Below are positions 47,722 to 60,297 of a DNA stretch of 64,000 bases, piece by piece. Under the pieces are notes generated by a model. It was not told the DNA's origin. It saw only the letters and a program-made list of their open reading frames with translations, and made no database searches. Position numbers and translations under genes: made by a program. The stretch is from Porites lobata (Eukaryota; Cnidaria; Anthozoa; Scleractinia; Poritidae). Location: the NCBI GenBank assembly GCA_942486035.1, contig CALNXK010000106.1, forward strand, positions 437,001 through 501,000, written 5' to 3'. Within the stretch, counting starts at the first letter, position 1. Every line of letters begins with the position of its first letter.

Positions 47722-48121
47722 TACAGTCAACTCTCGCCTTGCGGACACCCCGATAACATGGACAGCAGCTAAATACCAGAGTCCGGTTCCTGAAAGGCCG
47801 ATTAGCTTTAATCCAGGATTAAAATTTTGTTCCGTTTTGTATCTACATTCCTATGCATTGCTTAGGGTAACTTTTTGTGTTATCAGTACTGTATCTCGTA
47901 GTAAAGACTCAACAACACTTTGTAACCCCGAGTTGCATGTTCTTAGATGAGAAAATCGTGCTTGAAATTTGGCTTAATCCTGGATTAAACTTAACCATCT
48001 TTCGAGAAACCGGCCACAGGCAAAAACGAATTATCGATGTTTGACTGAAATAAACTCCCGCTATTAAGGACTCTCGCTAACAATAACAATAACTAAAGGT
48101 CCCTAAAAGAGAGTTGACTGC
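47722..48121. mobile_element. TACAGTCAACTCTC-end element with a nested MITE
   Basis: The outer ends ACAGTCAACTCTCGCC and 'aaagagagttgactg' are inverted. Inside, 47782-48015 begins TCCGGTTCCTGAAAG and 'taatccaggattaaa' and ends 'taatcctggattaaac' and CTTTCGAGAAACCGGCC, a second inverted pair. The inner element therefore inserted in the outer one. Confidence 0.75.
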
Positions 48122-49640
48122 AATCATTAATTATAACGATTAAAAGAAAGGCGATATTTGTCCCGTGTTTGGGTTTAACAATGACGCATCGGTGCCTTGA
48201 AAAATGTCTTAATTTAACTTGCATTATTTTTAAGGAAACTAAAAGTCAATATCCAAATATGACAGAATTTTAAAAGCTTACCTTTTTGAATCCTCTTTGA
48301 AACAGACTTAATAAAACGTAGAGGAAGGTGTGCATCTGAGAATATTCAACTTTCTGCAAGGGCATCCCATAATAGTCTCTAAAACAAATTCAACATAGCC
48401 GCCACTTCGGTAAAACATGTCCATTTATGTTTTTCAGGTGAAAAAAAAAGAAAAAAGAAGGAAACTTATTATCGTTGAGGACGTTCGAATGTTTCAGGCA
48501 TTAACAAGAACATTATCCAGAGTGAATAACTCCTCAGTTTATTTTTAGCTACATTTTAAATTTTTGTTCCCTGAAAATGGAATCTCCGCTTCCTATGTGA
48601 GCGCATATATAGTATGGTATACGAACAAGGAAGGATTATTAAGTGTCATCAAGACGTTGTCTGAATAAAATCCTCTCCCAGGCTGTATTGTTGTTTACAG
48701 TCTAGCCAGGTCAATTCAGAAAGCTTTAATATATTTATTATTCAAAAATCGAATTCGCGGTATGAAATTTCTGCCAGCGCAGGTTTCTTCAATCTGATGT
48801 TAACGTATTCAAAGCAATTTTATCCATTGAAAGACATTTCAATCTGACCGAATACAGAAGAGTTTTCGTGAATAATTCACTGCTAATTACACACGCAGGA
48901 ATATAAATTAATGTAGCCTGTTTCAGGCTTTCAGCTAGTGGAGAGCAGCGTTCAGATGTTGCCGGGAGCAAGTTAACTCGTACGCGGGGAAAACAAGGGG
49001 ATACTGGGGCAAGATGCTTTTTCCTCGTCAATTTTTCGCCCGCCATCTACTATCTGAACGCCTGGAACAGGCTAGCAGAAATGCAGATTTGAATCATTTG
49101 TTAGTGGCTGCGGCACTGACGGGTTCAACCTTCGGAGTGAAGGCTTGACCTGGCTCGACTATAATACTTCGTGGGACTCCTGTAATGGTCTAAATTCGCG
49201 AAAAAATAAGTTTTAAAATATTAAACTAACCGATGCTTAGGTCAAACGTTCCCAGGTTTGAAACTTTAAGAAGAAGAAGAAGAAGGACGGCTTGTCCGTC
49301 CAAAATACTGGGAAACTTCAAGTGGCTTTTCTTTTTGCTGTTTTGTTATTAAATGTCTATATTTTTTATCCAAGTTTCTCTGTTGAACGGTGTCGATATT
49401 CAGGAGCTAGAGGCTAAGCATGCGACGACTGAGTCGAGTTGAGTGACAAAAATGAAATCAAAGCACTAACGATAACCCTTTCCAAAGAAAACTGAGCAAG
49501 AAAATAATAAAAAAAAACAATAAAACGAGGGGGTAAGGAGAGAGGGCGAAAAAACACTTTCTACTTTGTAATCTGGATCAGGCTATTTTCGCAGGGGGCA
49601 AATCGATTAACTTCAGTTTTATACCTCATGTGCGTATATT
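48122..49640. other. Non-coding stretch
   Basis: AT-rich sequence with short A-rich runs; the minus-strand open frame of 85 codons at 48789-49046 has no recognisable domain. No feature supported. Confidence 0.4.
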
Positions 49641-50494
49641 CAGGGGCACCCCGGGGGGGGGGGGGGTACTTGGGTTAATGTTTGCTGGGTATGTGCCGCT
49701 GGCCCCTTAGAGCCCCTACCCCATTATAGTCTATTTTTTGGCCAATTATAGACCCCATCTTAGTCACTTTTTGGAAAATGTAATTTTCGCGATCCCAACT
49801 TAGTCACTTTCTATTTATGCATCCTGACCTTATCAATGTGGTTTCAAGCGGCGGAATGTAATGCGGTCAGTGCGAGCTTATAGTTAAATTTAATAAACAA
49901 CAACTTTCTGATTTTATAACCGAAAATCTTCCCATTTTGAATCCCTCCTTACCCCCAAAATCCTAAAATTTGCGACCCCATTCTAGTAAATCTATTGAAA
50001 ATGCGACCCCATTATAGTCACTCCAGTCGTGAAAATGCGACCCCATCCAGCGGCACATCCCCATTAGCCTCTTGTAAGGGAGTACCCCCCCCCCGGGAGG
50101 GGCACCCAACGAGAGTATAGTTCAAAACCACATAAACATAGCATTGTTGAACGACTATAGTATTTAAACGGTAAATAAAGGCTTATTTTTATCCCCTAAA
50201 AATTTTTCATCTGTTCGGATTTCCTAGCTGAAAGTATAGTGATCCGAAAATTATAGGGATCAAAATTTACCTTTTCGAAAATTTCAGCCAGAAAAAAGGC
50301 TCCCGAAAATTCTAGGTGACCTTTTTAGGGTAAAAATCCGTTAAAAATGGGCAATTATACGATTTTTTTGAAGTTCGAAAATCCTAGGAGAGGCAGGCAA
50401 GCAAGAAATTTGTCAGAAAATGATCCGAAAACTCTAGACCTCAAATCGTCTTCCGAACAGATAATTTTCCGAAAATTGTCGTTGGGTGCCCCTG
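49641..50494. mobile_element. 'AGGGGCACCCAACG' element, interrupted by a second element
   Basis: The outer ends CAGGGGCACC(C) and 'cgttgggtgcccctg' are inverted, and TATATT flanks both sides (49635-49640 and 50495-50500). Its body from 50107 onward matches the inverted copy at 21502-21790 ('gatttcctagctgaaagt', 'aatcctaggagaggcaggca', 'ctcaaatcgtcttccgaaca'). Confidence 0.8.
49651..50097. mobile_element. CCCGGGGG-end element nested with AGGGGCACC duplication
   Basis: It starts CCGGGGGG...GTACTTGGG and ends 'gggagtacccccccccc' CGGG. The inner phrase 'gaccccattatagtcac' and variants recur on both sides. The 9-bp AGGGGCACC at 49642-49650 is repeated at 50098-50106. It is the same superfamily as 40997-41447, with a different interior. 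Confidence 0.85.
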
Positions 50495-50500
50495 TATATT

Positions 50501-51420
50501 GTCCACTAGGGTAGAGCTGTAGACGAATTTTTGTGGCTGAAATTCACGTGTATGTTTTTTTTCTGGAAAAGCCAACATTAGGAATATCTTTGCTCTCTGA
50601 TGTCTTTGTTTCTCAGAAAAGCGGAATGCAGTCTATGGATTATTGGTCTAGAAAGCGTCCCATCTTAAATGAAGTGGAAAATGCTAAAGGCAAAGACTAA
50701 TTTCGTTTGCATCTATTGTAACACCCAAACAATAGACTTTCAGAGCATGTCTTTCATCGTAAAGCTAAAACTAAAACTGAAGACTAAGACCGCTCTAATT
50801 TTTAGAGAAAGCTAACAACTACATATGACAAAGGAGAGTTCTTTTCGCGCATGATTTATAGGTAAACAGCCCTACTCAATAAAACCAAACTTTTTGTCGT
50901 ATATAGTTAATGCGTTTTAATATCAGCCCTATTCAAACAATCATTCTTATAGATTTGTAACGTTTCTAAAGACATTCAAATGATGTCTAAATATTTACCT
51001 TAATCCCCTTTAGAAATAATGCCTCGGGGATCCAACTAAGTAAAAAAGGAATTACTCACATTAGCTCCAAATAGTAGTTTAGTTCGATCGCAAACGAAGG
51101 TAAGGAGACTACCCCCTTGTAAATTCTTTCTCAGTTCATTGTACAGGAGTTTTCTTTAAGGTGTATACTCAGAAAACGTGACGTGGCCAATTTGACAGCG
51201 TTGCCGATAAATCACCCAGCCCACAAAACAACGGAGACAAAAGGCTAGCAAAAATGCTCACTTTAATAATGCCTTAATATCACGGCCCCTTAAACCTGGA
51301 CAATCGCTCAGTGACACAGTAATTTTCAAGAGGCTCTTCACACTCATTTTTATTAATCACTTACTCCACAGAAAGCCGATGAAAAGAAAGAAAAAAATCA
51401 TGCAAAACGTTTTAAAACTC
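50501..51420. other. Non-coding stretch
   Basis: AT-rich, no repeat or gene recognised. Confidence 0.4.
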
Positions 51421-51784
51421 AGGCCCGGTTCAGACGCCGAACTTTTCATAAGCCGAAAATAACTGGAATTAAGGCTGACCCAAATTATTTAGACCGGCTG
51501 AATTGATTCAGATAAGGCGAAAAATGTTCATTTCGATCAAACTGCTTGCAAAATACGTTATAATAATTTATGCATTAGGTTCGGTACATGAAAAGTTCGG
51601 CGTCTAAATCAAAGCCGTTCCAAAGTCGCTCCAAAGGCGAAATTCCCGGCCGGGCTGGGCGAAAAGAACGGCTGAGCCGTTCTGAAACCGACGTCCCTAA
51701 TTGATTCAGACGCCGAACTTTTCATGTACTTAATTCAATGTATTAGGTTCGGCTCATGAAAAGATCGGCGTCTGAACCGGGCCT
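51421..51784. mobile_element. MITE with AGGCCCGGTTCAGACGCCGA ends
   Basis: The ends AGGCCCGGTTCAGACGCCGA and 'atcggcgtctgaaccgggcc' T are inverted. The motif 'gacgccgaacttttcat' (or its complement) occurs four times in the element, partly as inner inverted repeats. Confidence 0.85.
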
Positions 51785-53650
51785 TACTTGCTACTAACTG
51801 ATCTGAAATCCAACGAATTGTTAAACTGATTTTTGAAGATTTATATTTCAGTAATTACAATGGGAATTAACCACGTCTGTATTTTCCGCGTCTTGTTTTG
51901 TGCGAAGGTTTTCTATAGTTAGCTAAAATTCCAGTGACAGATTGTTATGAAGAGTCAGACTTTAAAACATTTTTCTCATTTTTTATCCGACATTTGATCG
52001 TGTGAGATACACTTTGTCAATACGGAAATTGTTTTGATTTCGTTTCTAGTTTTGTCTCTGAAGTAAAATTTGAAAAGCGGAGTCCTTTTCTAGCCTGCGC
52101 ATCCCTTGCGTGCTCATCTTTATGGGTCAAACAAAACAATGCTTCACTTATTGTTTAAACGACTAAGATTAGCTTCTGAACTAAAGAGCTTTCTCGTTGG
52201 CTTTTAATCGGTTATAACTGTGGGTTTTCAATTAAATCGTTAACTCATATTTTGTGAAGAATGAGTAACTTGATAAGTCCGTGATGCATGTTGTACTTCC
52301 CACTTTGAACAGTAAAGAATGACGATTTAGTTTCTCATCTCATCGGCCACGTGGCAAAAAGCAAATTAGCAACTACTTAACGGATATAAGATCATTTACA
52401 TTTTTCTTTTGTGGACGTTGTTCTTATGGCTTCGATAATTATAAGCTCTTAGTATCTTTATTTATAATGTTGTCGCAGCTCTCATTGCTGCCTCGTGGCC
52501 TTTTGCCAGCTTAGACAATCAAAAAAAAAAAGCAGATTATTATACGGTTCATTGGGAGAAGATAAGAGGTTGGAAAGTCTTTTTTCGCCTATTTAATAAT
52601 TTCCTCTCATTAGTGACGCTCGATCGTTCGCTCCGCGTTTATTTGTTTTCACTCGATTAATTTTTTTGGCAATCCAGTTTGGGCTCTTTACATGTTGTTC
52701 ACATGCAATCATCTCTAGATCATCAACATTTATTTTAATTCAACCTTATTTTTACTATTTCGAAATATTTCTTGCAGTCAACATGTGCTACTAAGTACAT
52801 TTAAACACTTATTGAATGAGTATCTAAGGCTTTAAATTAAGCCGGATCTTTAGCATCAATTTTAAATGTAAATGAACAACAACAAAATATTTTAGACAAA
52901 ACAATTACCCATCCACAATTTTAAAAGCTCGACAAGATTACAATTAATGAAAGAACACGTTCTTGATACTTTGAGCACTATGTAGTACTTCAAAACCTTG
53001 TGGCATGAATACTCAGGAAGTACATAACACAGAATTAGTCAGATGAACAGCTGAGGAAATCAAAGAGAACACGAGCTGGTCTATCGTGAATAGCTACAAA
53101 CTTTGACAGAACCTTTGTCAGAAGCACACCGCAACAAAGGCTCGAACTGTTTTGATGAAAAACTGTTTGCATAGCTTCAGCGCAGGGCTTAGAAATATTC
53201 CGTGTTATCAATAAGTCCAATAAGACCTTTCTGATTAAAAGCTTATTCACGTTGCCTTACCGACATTAGAGTTTTTTCTACAGGATACAAAACGTCGTTT
53301 CGTACTTTTTGGATCTAGTTAAGCGGTTCTCCTAAATATAAGAGCGGAAGGCTATTTTTCAGGGTTGTAATTGAACCCGGCCCATGGGCATAAGAGAGTC
53401 TGAGTCGGAGTGGACTAATACAACATAACTTATTGGTCTAATTGAGAGGATGAACCATTTCATGAGTCACCAAAGATTATTGTGACTTTGGGCTGAAACC
53501 AAAGTCCCGGAGAACAAGTCGATGATCAGAGATACACATATTGTGGCGGTTTCACTTTCACAGAAAAAAAAATACGCTAACGTATAATTTTTGATTAAAT
53601 ATTTAGACACTAAATATACAGAACAGGAAACTCGCGTATGACCAGCGGAG
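51785..53650. other. Repeat-poor non-coding stretch
   Basis: Nearly 1.9 kb with low GC, no recognisable repeat and no supported gene; short open frames only (maximum 71 codons). Because most neighbouring DNA is transposon-derived, this unique stretch is a candidate for conserved non-coding sequence, but I cannot test that. Confidence 0.4.
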
Positions 53651-53657
53651 TTAGCCT

Positions 53658-53732
53658 GAATTTCAGACATATCTTCGAGTCGCATACTCCTTCAGAGACA
53701 AGTATGCAACTCGAAGATACGTCTGAAAATTC
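53658..53732. repeat. Inverted repeat, 31-bp arms
   Basis: GAATTTCAGACATATCTTCG with 'agtcgcatact' on the left pairs with 'agtatgcaactcgaagatac' and GTCTGAAAATTC on the right around a 12-bp loop. Confidence 0.75.
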
Positions 53733-54072
53733 ACGCTAGAGCGGCGTAACCTATTCAGCGAGGACAAAGTTTGTATTAACAAAGAGGATGATTCGGACAA
53801 AAGCGGAATGGTATATGAATTACATGTACCAGTCGTTCATTTTTCAGATACCGCTGGTCAAAGCCGACCTCGCTCCGGGGATACCGTACACAACCGTACA
53901 CTGGCTACAGCTCTAAATCAGCCATTCTAAACATCGCACTTTGTAAAGGAATAGAAGGATGGCTAGTATTCCCCCAATAGGTCAATCTCTGTTTACATTT
54001 TTTGCCTCGATAACATATGCCTTTCATTCTCTGGTCAAGCTATAGAGGATATTATAAGCCCGCGCGTGGATT

Positions 54073-54132
54073 CGAATTTTATCTTCGAGTGTTCAACTCG
54101 ATATCGAGTCGAACACGAGAAGATAAAATTCG
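54073..54132. repeat. 60-bp nearly perfect palindrome
   Basis: CGAATTTTATCTTCGAGTGT is mirrored to 'agataaaattcg', meeting at ACTCGATATCGAGT without a loop. The TATCTTCGAGT word is shared with the inverted repeat at 53658-53732. Confidence 0.8.
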
Positions 54133-55312
54133 TCTCTACCAAATTTTCGTCACTGGATAAATCCTGGTATTTCATCGGTGTCTATATAATAAATTAAAAT
54201 AACATCTCATGAAAGATCATAACAATTTCAGTTATCGGTTTATCTGTGAAAATTTGAGCCCAATATACTGAATAGTTTTGGAAAATTCTCTTTGAAAAAT
54301 TCGAACCTTTACAATGAATGTATGGGCTTATTAACTTGTTTGCCACCCAGTAATTTCACAGTTTTCGATGGCTGCTATTTTCTTTGTTATTGCTTGCAAT
54401 GTGCTAAAAATGGCACCAATTAACCAAACTCTTTCAACTTTTGAATCTAATTTGAAAGATTCGCCTATAGACCAGTTTTTCCAGGGTCAAGCTCTGCGCA
54501 TGTTTGAGTCCTGATGTGACACTTTGCGGCTTGCACATGGTGTATCAGCTGCACATGTGTAAACTAGGAGACCGCATGACTTGAGCCTGAGGGCTCAGTT
54601 AATTTGCAAAGATCCTCTTTCTTCCAGTGAGGAAGAGAGAGAGGAGCAGGGCGGGAAGGTGGTTGAGCACAAAATTGAAGGGGTAAGCTCCCATTGTTTT
54701 TTCATTAGTGTTCAACTTATGTCTAAATCCATCGAATTAAACAGAGAATTTATTAAACTCTAAATTGATAAATAGTAATAATGAAAACGATAATGTTACA
54801 GTTTACACAATGAAAGCTTATATTCATAAACCCTGGTTACTTCCGTAAATCAATGCTAATAGTGTATCGAAATCAATAGCAAAATGGGTGTGGAAAATCA
54901 CACGACTGACTTAGCTCATCATGCCTTTAAAGGTCTAAATCTAATTTTACAATAACTAAGCGATTTTCTCGCGCGCTGATTGGTCGAGAGCTCTGGTCGA
55001 TAAGAATACTGACGTGATGGTAGCACAATTTAAATAACTCATCAGGCGAGGCAGTTTGAAGTCACTATCTCTTATGTAGATTTTCCCATCTCTGTTTGGC
55101 AAAGTAACTCTGCTAGCTGCAAGGACAGAATGGAGTATTGGCATACGCATTGATCTCTGCACAGGCTCCCAATAAAATAGTAGAGATCGCGCGGGGATCG
55201 ATGGGAAGAGGGAAATGGCTAGGTTAGCTTCTCTTTTCCCGCGCCGTCGTGCCCCACGCGCTCTCTTTTTCTTTCTCTCCAGCCTCCCTAAAACTCAAAG
55301 AGAGTGCACTGA

Positions 55313-55761
55313 TAGAGAGAAGTGTGACGTCACGTTGCCATGGTAGCAAAATTTTTGGATCACAACAATAGGGAGCTTAGGCAACGACGACGGCAACAGC
55401 AACGGCAACGATCACGGAAAAAAAAGGTTTAGATTAGCAAAACAACAACTTTGCACGTGCATCACGTTTCTTTTACATTTTTTAGCCGTCGTTGCACGAC
55501 TACTACATGAATAGTTCCTAGTTTCCCGCCCCCGCTTGATAAAGTAGGTGAACACAACACAAAAATTTTCTTTTTCTTTTGCTAAACTTAGATACGCTCC
55601 TCTCTAATTCAAACCCTGAAAATTTTGCCAATATTTGACAAATTAAATGAAATTGAATAAGATCGATGAAGTTTTAAACAGTGCGAATTCACGTTTTCGG
55701 TTTGTTGTCATCAAGAAATCTTGCTACCATGGCAACGTGACATAACGACGTCTCCTCTCTA
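55313..55761. mobile_element. TAGAGAG-end MITE hosting a nested MITE
   Basis: TAGAGAGAAGTGTGACGTCA and 'cgttgccatggtagcaaaat' on the left pair with 'tcttgctaccatggcaacgt', GACGTCTCCTCTCTA on the right. The interior 55370-55708 is copy 4 of the GACGACGGC-end MITE. Confidence 0.8.
55370..55708 (-). mobile_element. GACGACGGC-end MITE, copy 4 (nested, truncated)
   Basis: AGGGAGCTTAGGCAACGACG and 'cacgtgcatcacgtttc' match copy 2 at 25489-25861. The far terminus is lost at the junction with the host element. Confidence 0.8.
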
Positions 55762-57072
55762 TTAAACCTTTTATCTTGTGTCTCTTTTACCACCTTCATT
55801 ATTCATTAAATATATTTCTCCATTTCTGATTGGCTCAAGTTCTCCCGTTAATTCATTATAACAAAGCTAGCGTTGACCAAATGTGGAAGACGTGTTCTGA
55901 TATCTAGTAGTTTTAGAGGGTGTTATCCCCCTCGGCCGATAACATCCTCCTCCATCTGCAAAATTTCTTTCAGATCCCACTCGGAGAGTCTCAATGGGGT
56001 GGTAGCTTTGACGGTTAAGGGTTATTGAGTAGAAATTCAGTTCAGGAGTTTAAGTAAATATTTTCTTCTGTTTTAACTAATATTAACTGTTGTGTTGTCG
56101 TGTTGTCTTGGCCTTTCACTTTCGAAATTTTGAAATATGTTCATAGATAAGCGAATTGTAAGGTCTTGTAATGTCTAGAGAGAGTGGGAACTGGTTTTCC
56201 AGTTTAGAGAAGCCAGAAATCCGTGAAGATCGACACAGTAAAATATTGAGATTTGGAATAGTTTAAACTTTTTGGCTGTTAATATTTATCTGTATTTTTG
56301 ATGGTTGACGGTAAAAGATTAAAAGATTGCCCTTTTTGACGGCTGACGGTTAATCCCAGTGAGACCCTTTACTCAGCCTCATTCAATAATAGCTCACTTC
56401 CAACTTTCGACTTCTGGATTTGACCTCCAACTGACATGCTTCCTAAAAATATATGACAATTTAATACTAATGCGCAGCACAAAAAACGTGGCCTGTCAAC
56501 TTGTTTTTACTTCTCCTACCAGGTTTGGCGTCTGATCACAGAGGCTTCACCATCTCTAAGTCCGTGAGAAGCCGCCTAATTAAACATTACAGACTTTGTT
56601 AGGCAGGATTTTACTTATATCCCGTGCGTGTATTTTTAAGGTGTTTTTGTTATTTACACCCTATACTACCTGGACTTTATTTTTATCACAGCAAGTACCT
56701 GACTGGTACTTAATTTCGCCGGGTTTTATTTTTGCGATTTCTATAGTCAAATATGAAAAAGGACATTAAATTTCGCAATTCAAGCGTTCTCAACTTGATT
56801 TTAGTTTTCAGTCTTCTGAACTTTTTAAAATATCGAGATAAAATGAAACAAGCAAAACGCATATCAACGTTATTTCACAACGGAAGACACAGTCCCGGAA
56901 TGGAACGTACCAGTAAAACCAGCAAATAACTCAGTTGTCGAATTTGTTGACACATGTATCGTGTTAAGCCAGTTGTAGATATTAAATGTTATTCAATTTT
57001 TTCTGTGATTTGAATATTCTATATGGGTATTAAATTTCGCGGAGATTTCTATTCGCGAGTCTTTAATTTAAG

Positions 57073-57555
57073 TACAGTAAAAACCCACATATAAGAACCT
57101 AGAATTTCCGAGGTCAGGCTGAACAGGTTCTTATATTTTAGGGTAGCTTTTCACAATTCAGGCTTATCAGGTTGTTAAAAGGTTCTTATTTTTCAGAGGA
57201 TGTCATAGTGTAACCATTGGCAGAAATATTGGACTACTGATACATAATGGCAAACAATCAAGGTCCGAAACAACATCAATACATTTCTATAATTTTTAAA
57301 TAAGATATTAAGATTTTAAATCGTCTAGATTACACGGTAAATCAAAGAAAACATATACATAACCTTTTGTCAAAAGTTTCTCACACAATTAGAATCGAGA
57401 ATTTTGACCATTAAAATTGGAGCGATTGTTTTGTGTAAGAACCTATTTTTCTTTGCCAGGCTGAACAGGTTCTTATATTTTTCGGTATTTAAATGCCAAA
57501 TTTCAGCCTGTAGGGCCTCTTAAATCAGTAGGTTCTTATATGCGGGTCTTTAATG
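57073..57555. mobile_element. MITE with TACAGTAAARACCC ends
   Basis: TACAGTAAAAACCCACATAT and 'aagaacct' at the left are the inverse of 'taggttcttatatgcgggtc' TTTA at the right. The phrase 'caggctgaacaggttcttat' occurs twice (57114 and 57459), inside each arm. Confidence 0.75.
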
Positions 57556-57599
57556 ATCCATCTTGTGAAACTTAAACAACAACAATAGCTGCTGTAACC

Positions 57600-57793
57600 T
57601 TCGCAGTTCTTAGATACTACCTTTTATATACCTATTGTTTTATTATACAATTTATACATGCTACATATTTTAATTGTATATAAATCATTATTGTTATTTC
57701 TTATTTGTAAATAATTTTTATTTTTGTGTCCCCAATTAGTTGTGAAAACTAAATACATTGACACATTAATAAAGCCTTTACTTACTTACTTAC
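57600..57793 (+). mobile_element. LINE 3' UTR with (TTAC)n tail
   Basis: AT-rich sequence ending 'attaataaagcctttactta' CTTACTTACTTAC. A polyadenylation-like AATAAA just before a short tandem tail is typical of CR1/L2/RTE-type LINE 3' ends. No coding part remains. Confidence 0.6.
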
Positions 57794-58251
57794 TAAACTT
57801 CCTGATGAAGCCGTTGGGAGAAGCACAACGACGCTGAGTGGGCAATGCACGTGGCAAAGGGGATTGCGCACATCAGACTTCTGAATCTTATAGGCATTTA
57901 GATTAAGACTCAGATCATGTTTACGTTTGGATGAGGTAAAATGATAGTGTTGGTTACGTTTTGGGTTCAGTATCGAGACTACTTTAAGTAAAACTTAAGG
58001 CAGGATACGATACACCCTTCGAAAAACCCGAGCCGTGTGTATCTTTATATCAAAATCCGTGCAAACGGCACTTCAGAAGGCATACTCAATAGAAATCTAT
58101 AGGCTCAGAAATTATACTGAGCGTCAGGTCTTTTAATAAAAAAGAATGCAACCTAGAATAATGTACAACAAGAGAGAATGATCTATCTTGTGTACAACAA
58201 AAGTTTTAGCTAGGAAGTCTGCTAAAAAGAATGACAACTGAATAAAAAAAT

Positions 58252-58310
58252 TCGGAAGTCGAACTGAGTCGGAAGCCGGAAGTCGAAAGTCGAAAGTCGA
58301 AATCGAATGG
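58252..58310. repeat. GGAAGTCGAAAGTCG simple repeat
   Basis: Short imperfect tandem words 'gaagtcgaa' and 'agtcgaa'. Confidence 0.6.
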
Positions 58311-59068
58311 GCGGAAGTGGCAAAAGGAGCTCGAAATTGCCGGAAAGTGGGAAGCGACAATCATTTTCATTCTCAAGTTCTAGTGTCTTTGTGGTCAGCA
58401 AGAGAGCCTCAGGACAGTTAGGCCCTTTCTGAGCTCATTAAATTATTGCCGACGGCAAGGTTAATCACAACGCTCCTTTCGGTGTACGGTAGGTAGTTGT
58501 TGTTTTTCTTTGTTTGTTTGTTTGTTTTTTTTGCCACAGGTATTGACTCTTAGTGTCATTTGATCTGTAAGGTTAGGGTTAGGGCCTTCACTAACTCTGC
58601 TCTAATTGATATGCGGTTGTTATGAGCCACACTGAGGAGAATAGGGCCTCGATAAATCTTGTAGATTGTTGTAGTCTAAGAGAGCTCTTTGACCCCATAT
58701 CGTGTAAATGAACGCCTTTTTAGCAATATGTCCCCTTTAAGTTAAATGAGTCCACGATGTCGCCAAAACCCGTGGTCTATGAAAGCTACTTTAATGTCTC
58801 ACTCACCAGTGTTTTAACTCAGCGAACCCAGTCATTGTATCCCGCAAACACTGAAATTTCCACGGGAGGATTTGGCAAGCAAAAATGAATTCTAAAATAG
58901 ATTTCAGCAAGCAATAATTCCGTAAAGACAACTAACGATAATGCTGTCCTTTCAGAATCATAATCGCGGTCGCACACATCATTCGATCTTATCTCTAAAA
59001 CCAAATCATAGGGGAGTGCACCTAGTCGTGTCAGAGATTAAAGGAAATCCTTTTGTCGATGACACAAC

Positions 59069-59098
59069 ATATTATAGGCCTTAAAAAGCCTATAATAT
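59069..59098. repeat. Short perfect hairpin
   Basis: ATATTATAGGC and GCCTATAATAT flank an 8-base loop. Confidence 0.65.
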
Positions 59099-59302
59099 CG
59101 ACATCACAAACCTTAGGTTAAAATCGTGACTGTAAAAAGGCACTCCTGTCGTGCTTTACTTAAGTCAGTAGACTTGCCGATTATTCGCGCAAAGGAATGT
59201 ACCAACGCGAGAATACGTGGCTTAGAAGTGGCCATCATTTGAGTCATGCACGAGGAACTCAAAGTTCCCGTATGAATGACACATTTCGTTTTGACTCGTG
59301 CC

Positions 59303-59372
59303 TTCGCTAAGAAGCATCTAATCTAAAAACAGCCTGTATCACCAGTTTTTAGATTAGAGGTGTCTTAGCGAA
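59303..59372. repeat. 70-bp inverted repeat
   Basis: TTCGCTAAGAAGCATCTAAT with 'ctaaaaac' pairs with 'gtttttagattagaggtgtc' TTAGCGAA around a 14-base loop. Confidence 0.75.
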
Positions 59373-60297
59373 GTAGCGAATAAAAGAACGACCCATGTTA
59401 GATTGCCGTTGCTGCGGGAATAAAACAACCTTAGCGACTCTATAAGCCGCAGTGAACGCGCTTTTATAATTGGATTGCCGTCGCTACTGCTGGATCCTAC
59501 TGGCAAAAACTTTACACGAAAACGAGTCGGCAGAGAACCGAATTAAAACGCGATCAAAACGCGAACCATTTATATGAGCTGTTCTCGTCCTATGTAAGAT
59601 ATCTCGTATACATGGAACATCGTAATGGTTCGCGTCTAATATTTCCTTGTGTCAATTGCTCTTACTATTGAACCGAGACAGTGATAACATTGATTTACCG
59701 CCCACCTCAAGCCTGGTAAAATTACTGAAAGAAAACTTACTTATATGTCGTAAACTGTATTAATAATTGGTAATAATTCAAAGGTATCAATAATGAATCA
59801 GAATGAATCAGTCCGTTTCTTTGGACACATACGACGAGAGCTCTCCACTTGATATCACGCGATATATGAAATCCGGCGATACTATCCACTTCCGGCCTCG
59901 TAATGGGAAATCGAACCCTGACTTTTGCGATTACCGGACGCAACGCAGACTTCAAGGTTTGATTCTCGCTCAAGCCTGAAATTTTCAGGTTCGTTTTGTC
60001 CCGATTAGGTTGTTTTCTCAACTGCGAAGATCATTTCCACTTTCATATCTTAAACCGTAGTTTAAATATGAGTTATTTCGTATATTTCCATTCAGAGAGT
60101 GTTTTCCTATCCGGTGACACTTGACTTATGCTATAACTGTAAAGTTGATTACCCGTTAAGTAAAAAAATTGGCCACGTTAAACTCATGGCGCAAAAATGG
60201 CGCATTTTTGGCTCTCGTTTCATTTCTCGCGCTGTCAAAACTGAAAATCCCCTTCCTCGGTCTTTCTTTGCCCCGAAACCGAACAGAAACGCTTGCT

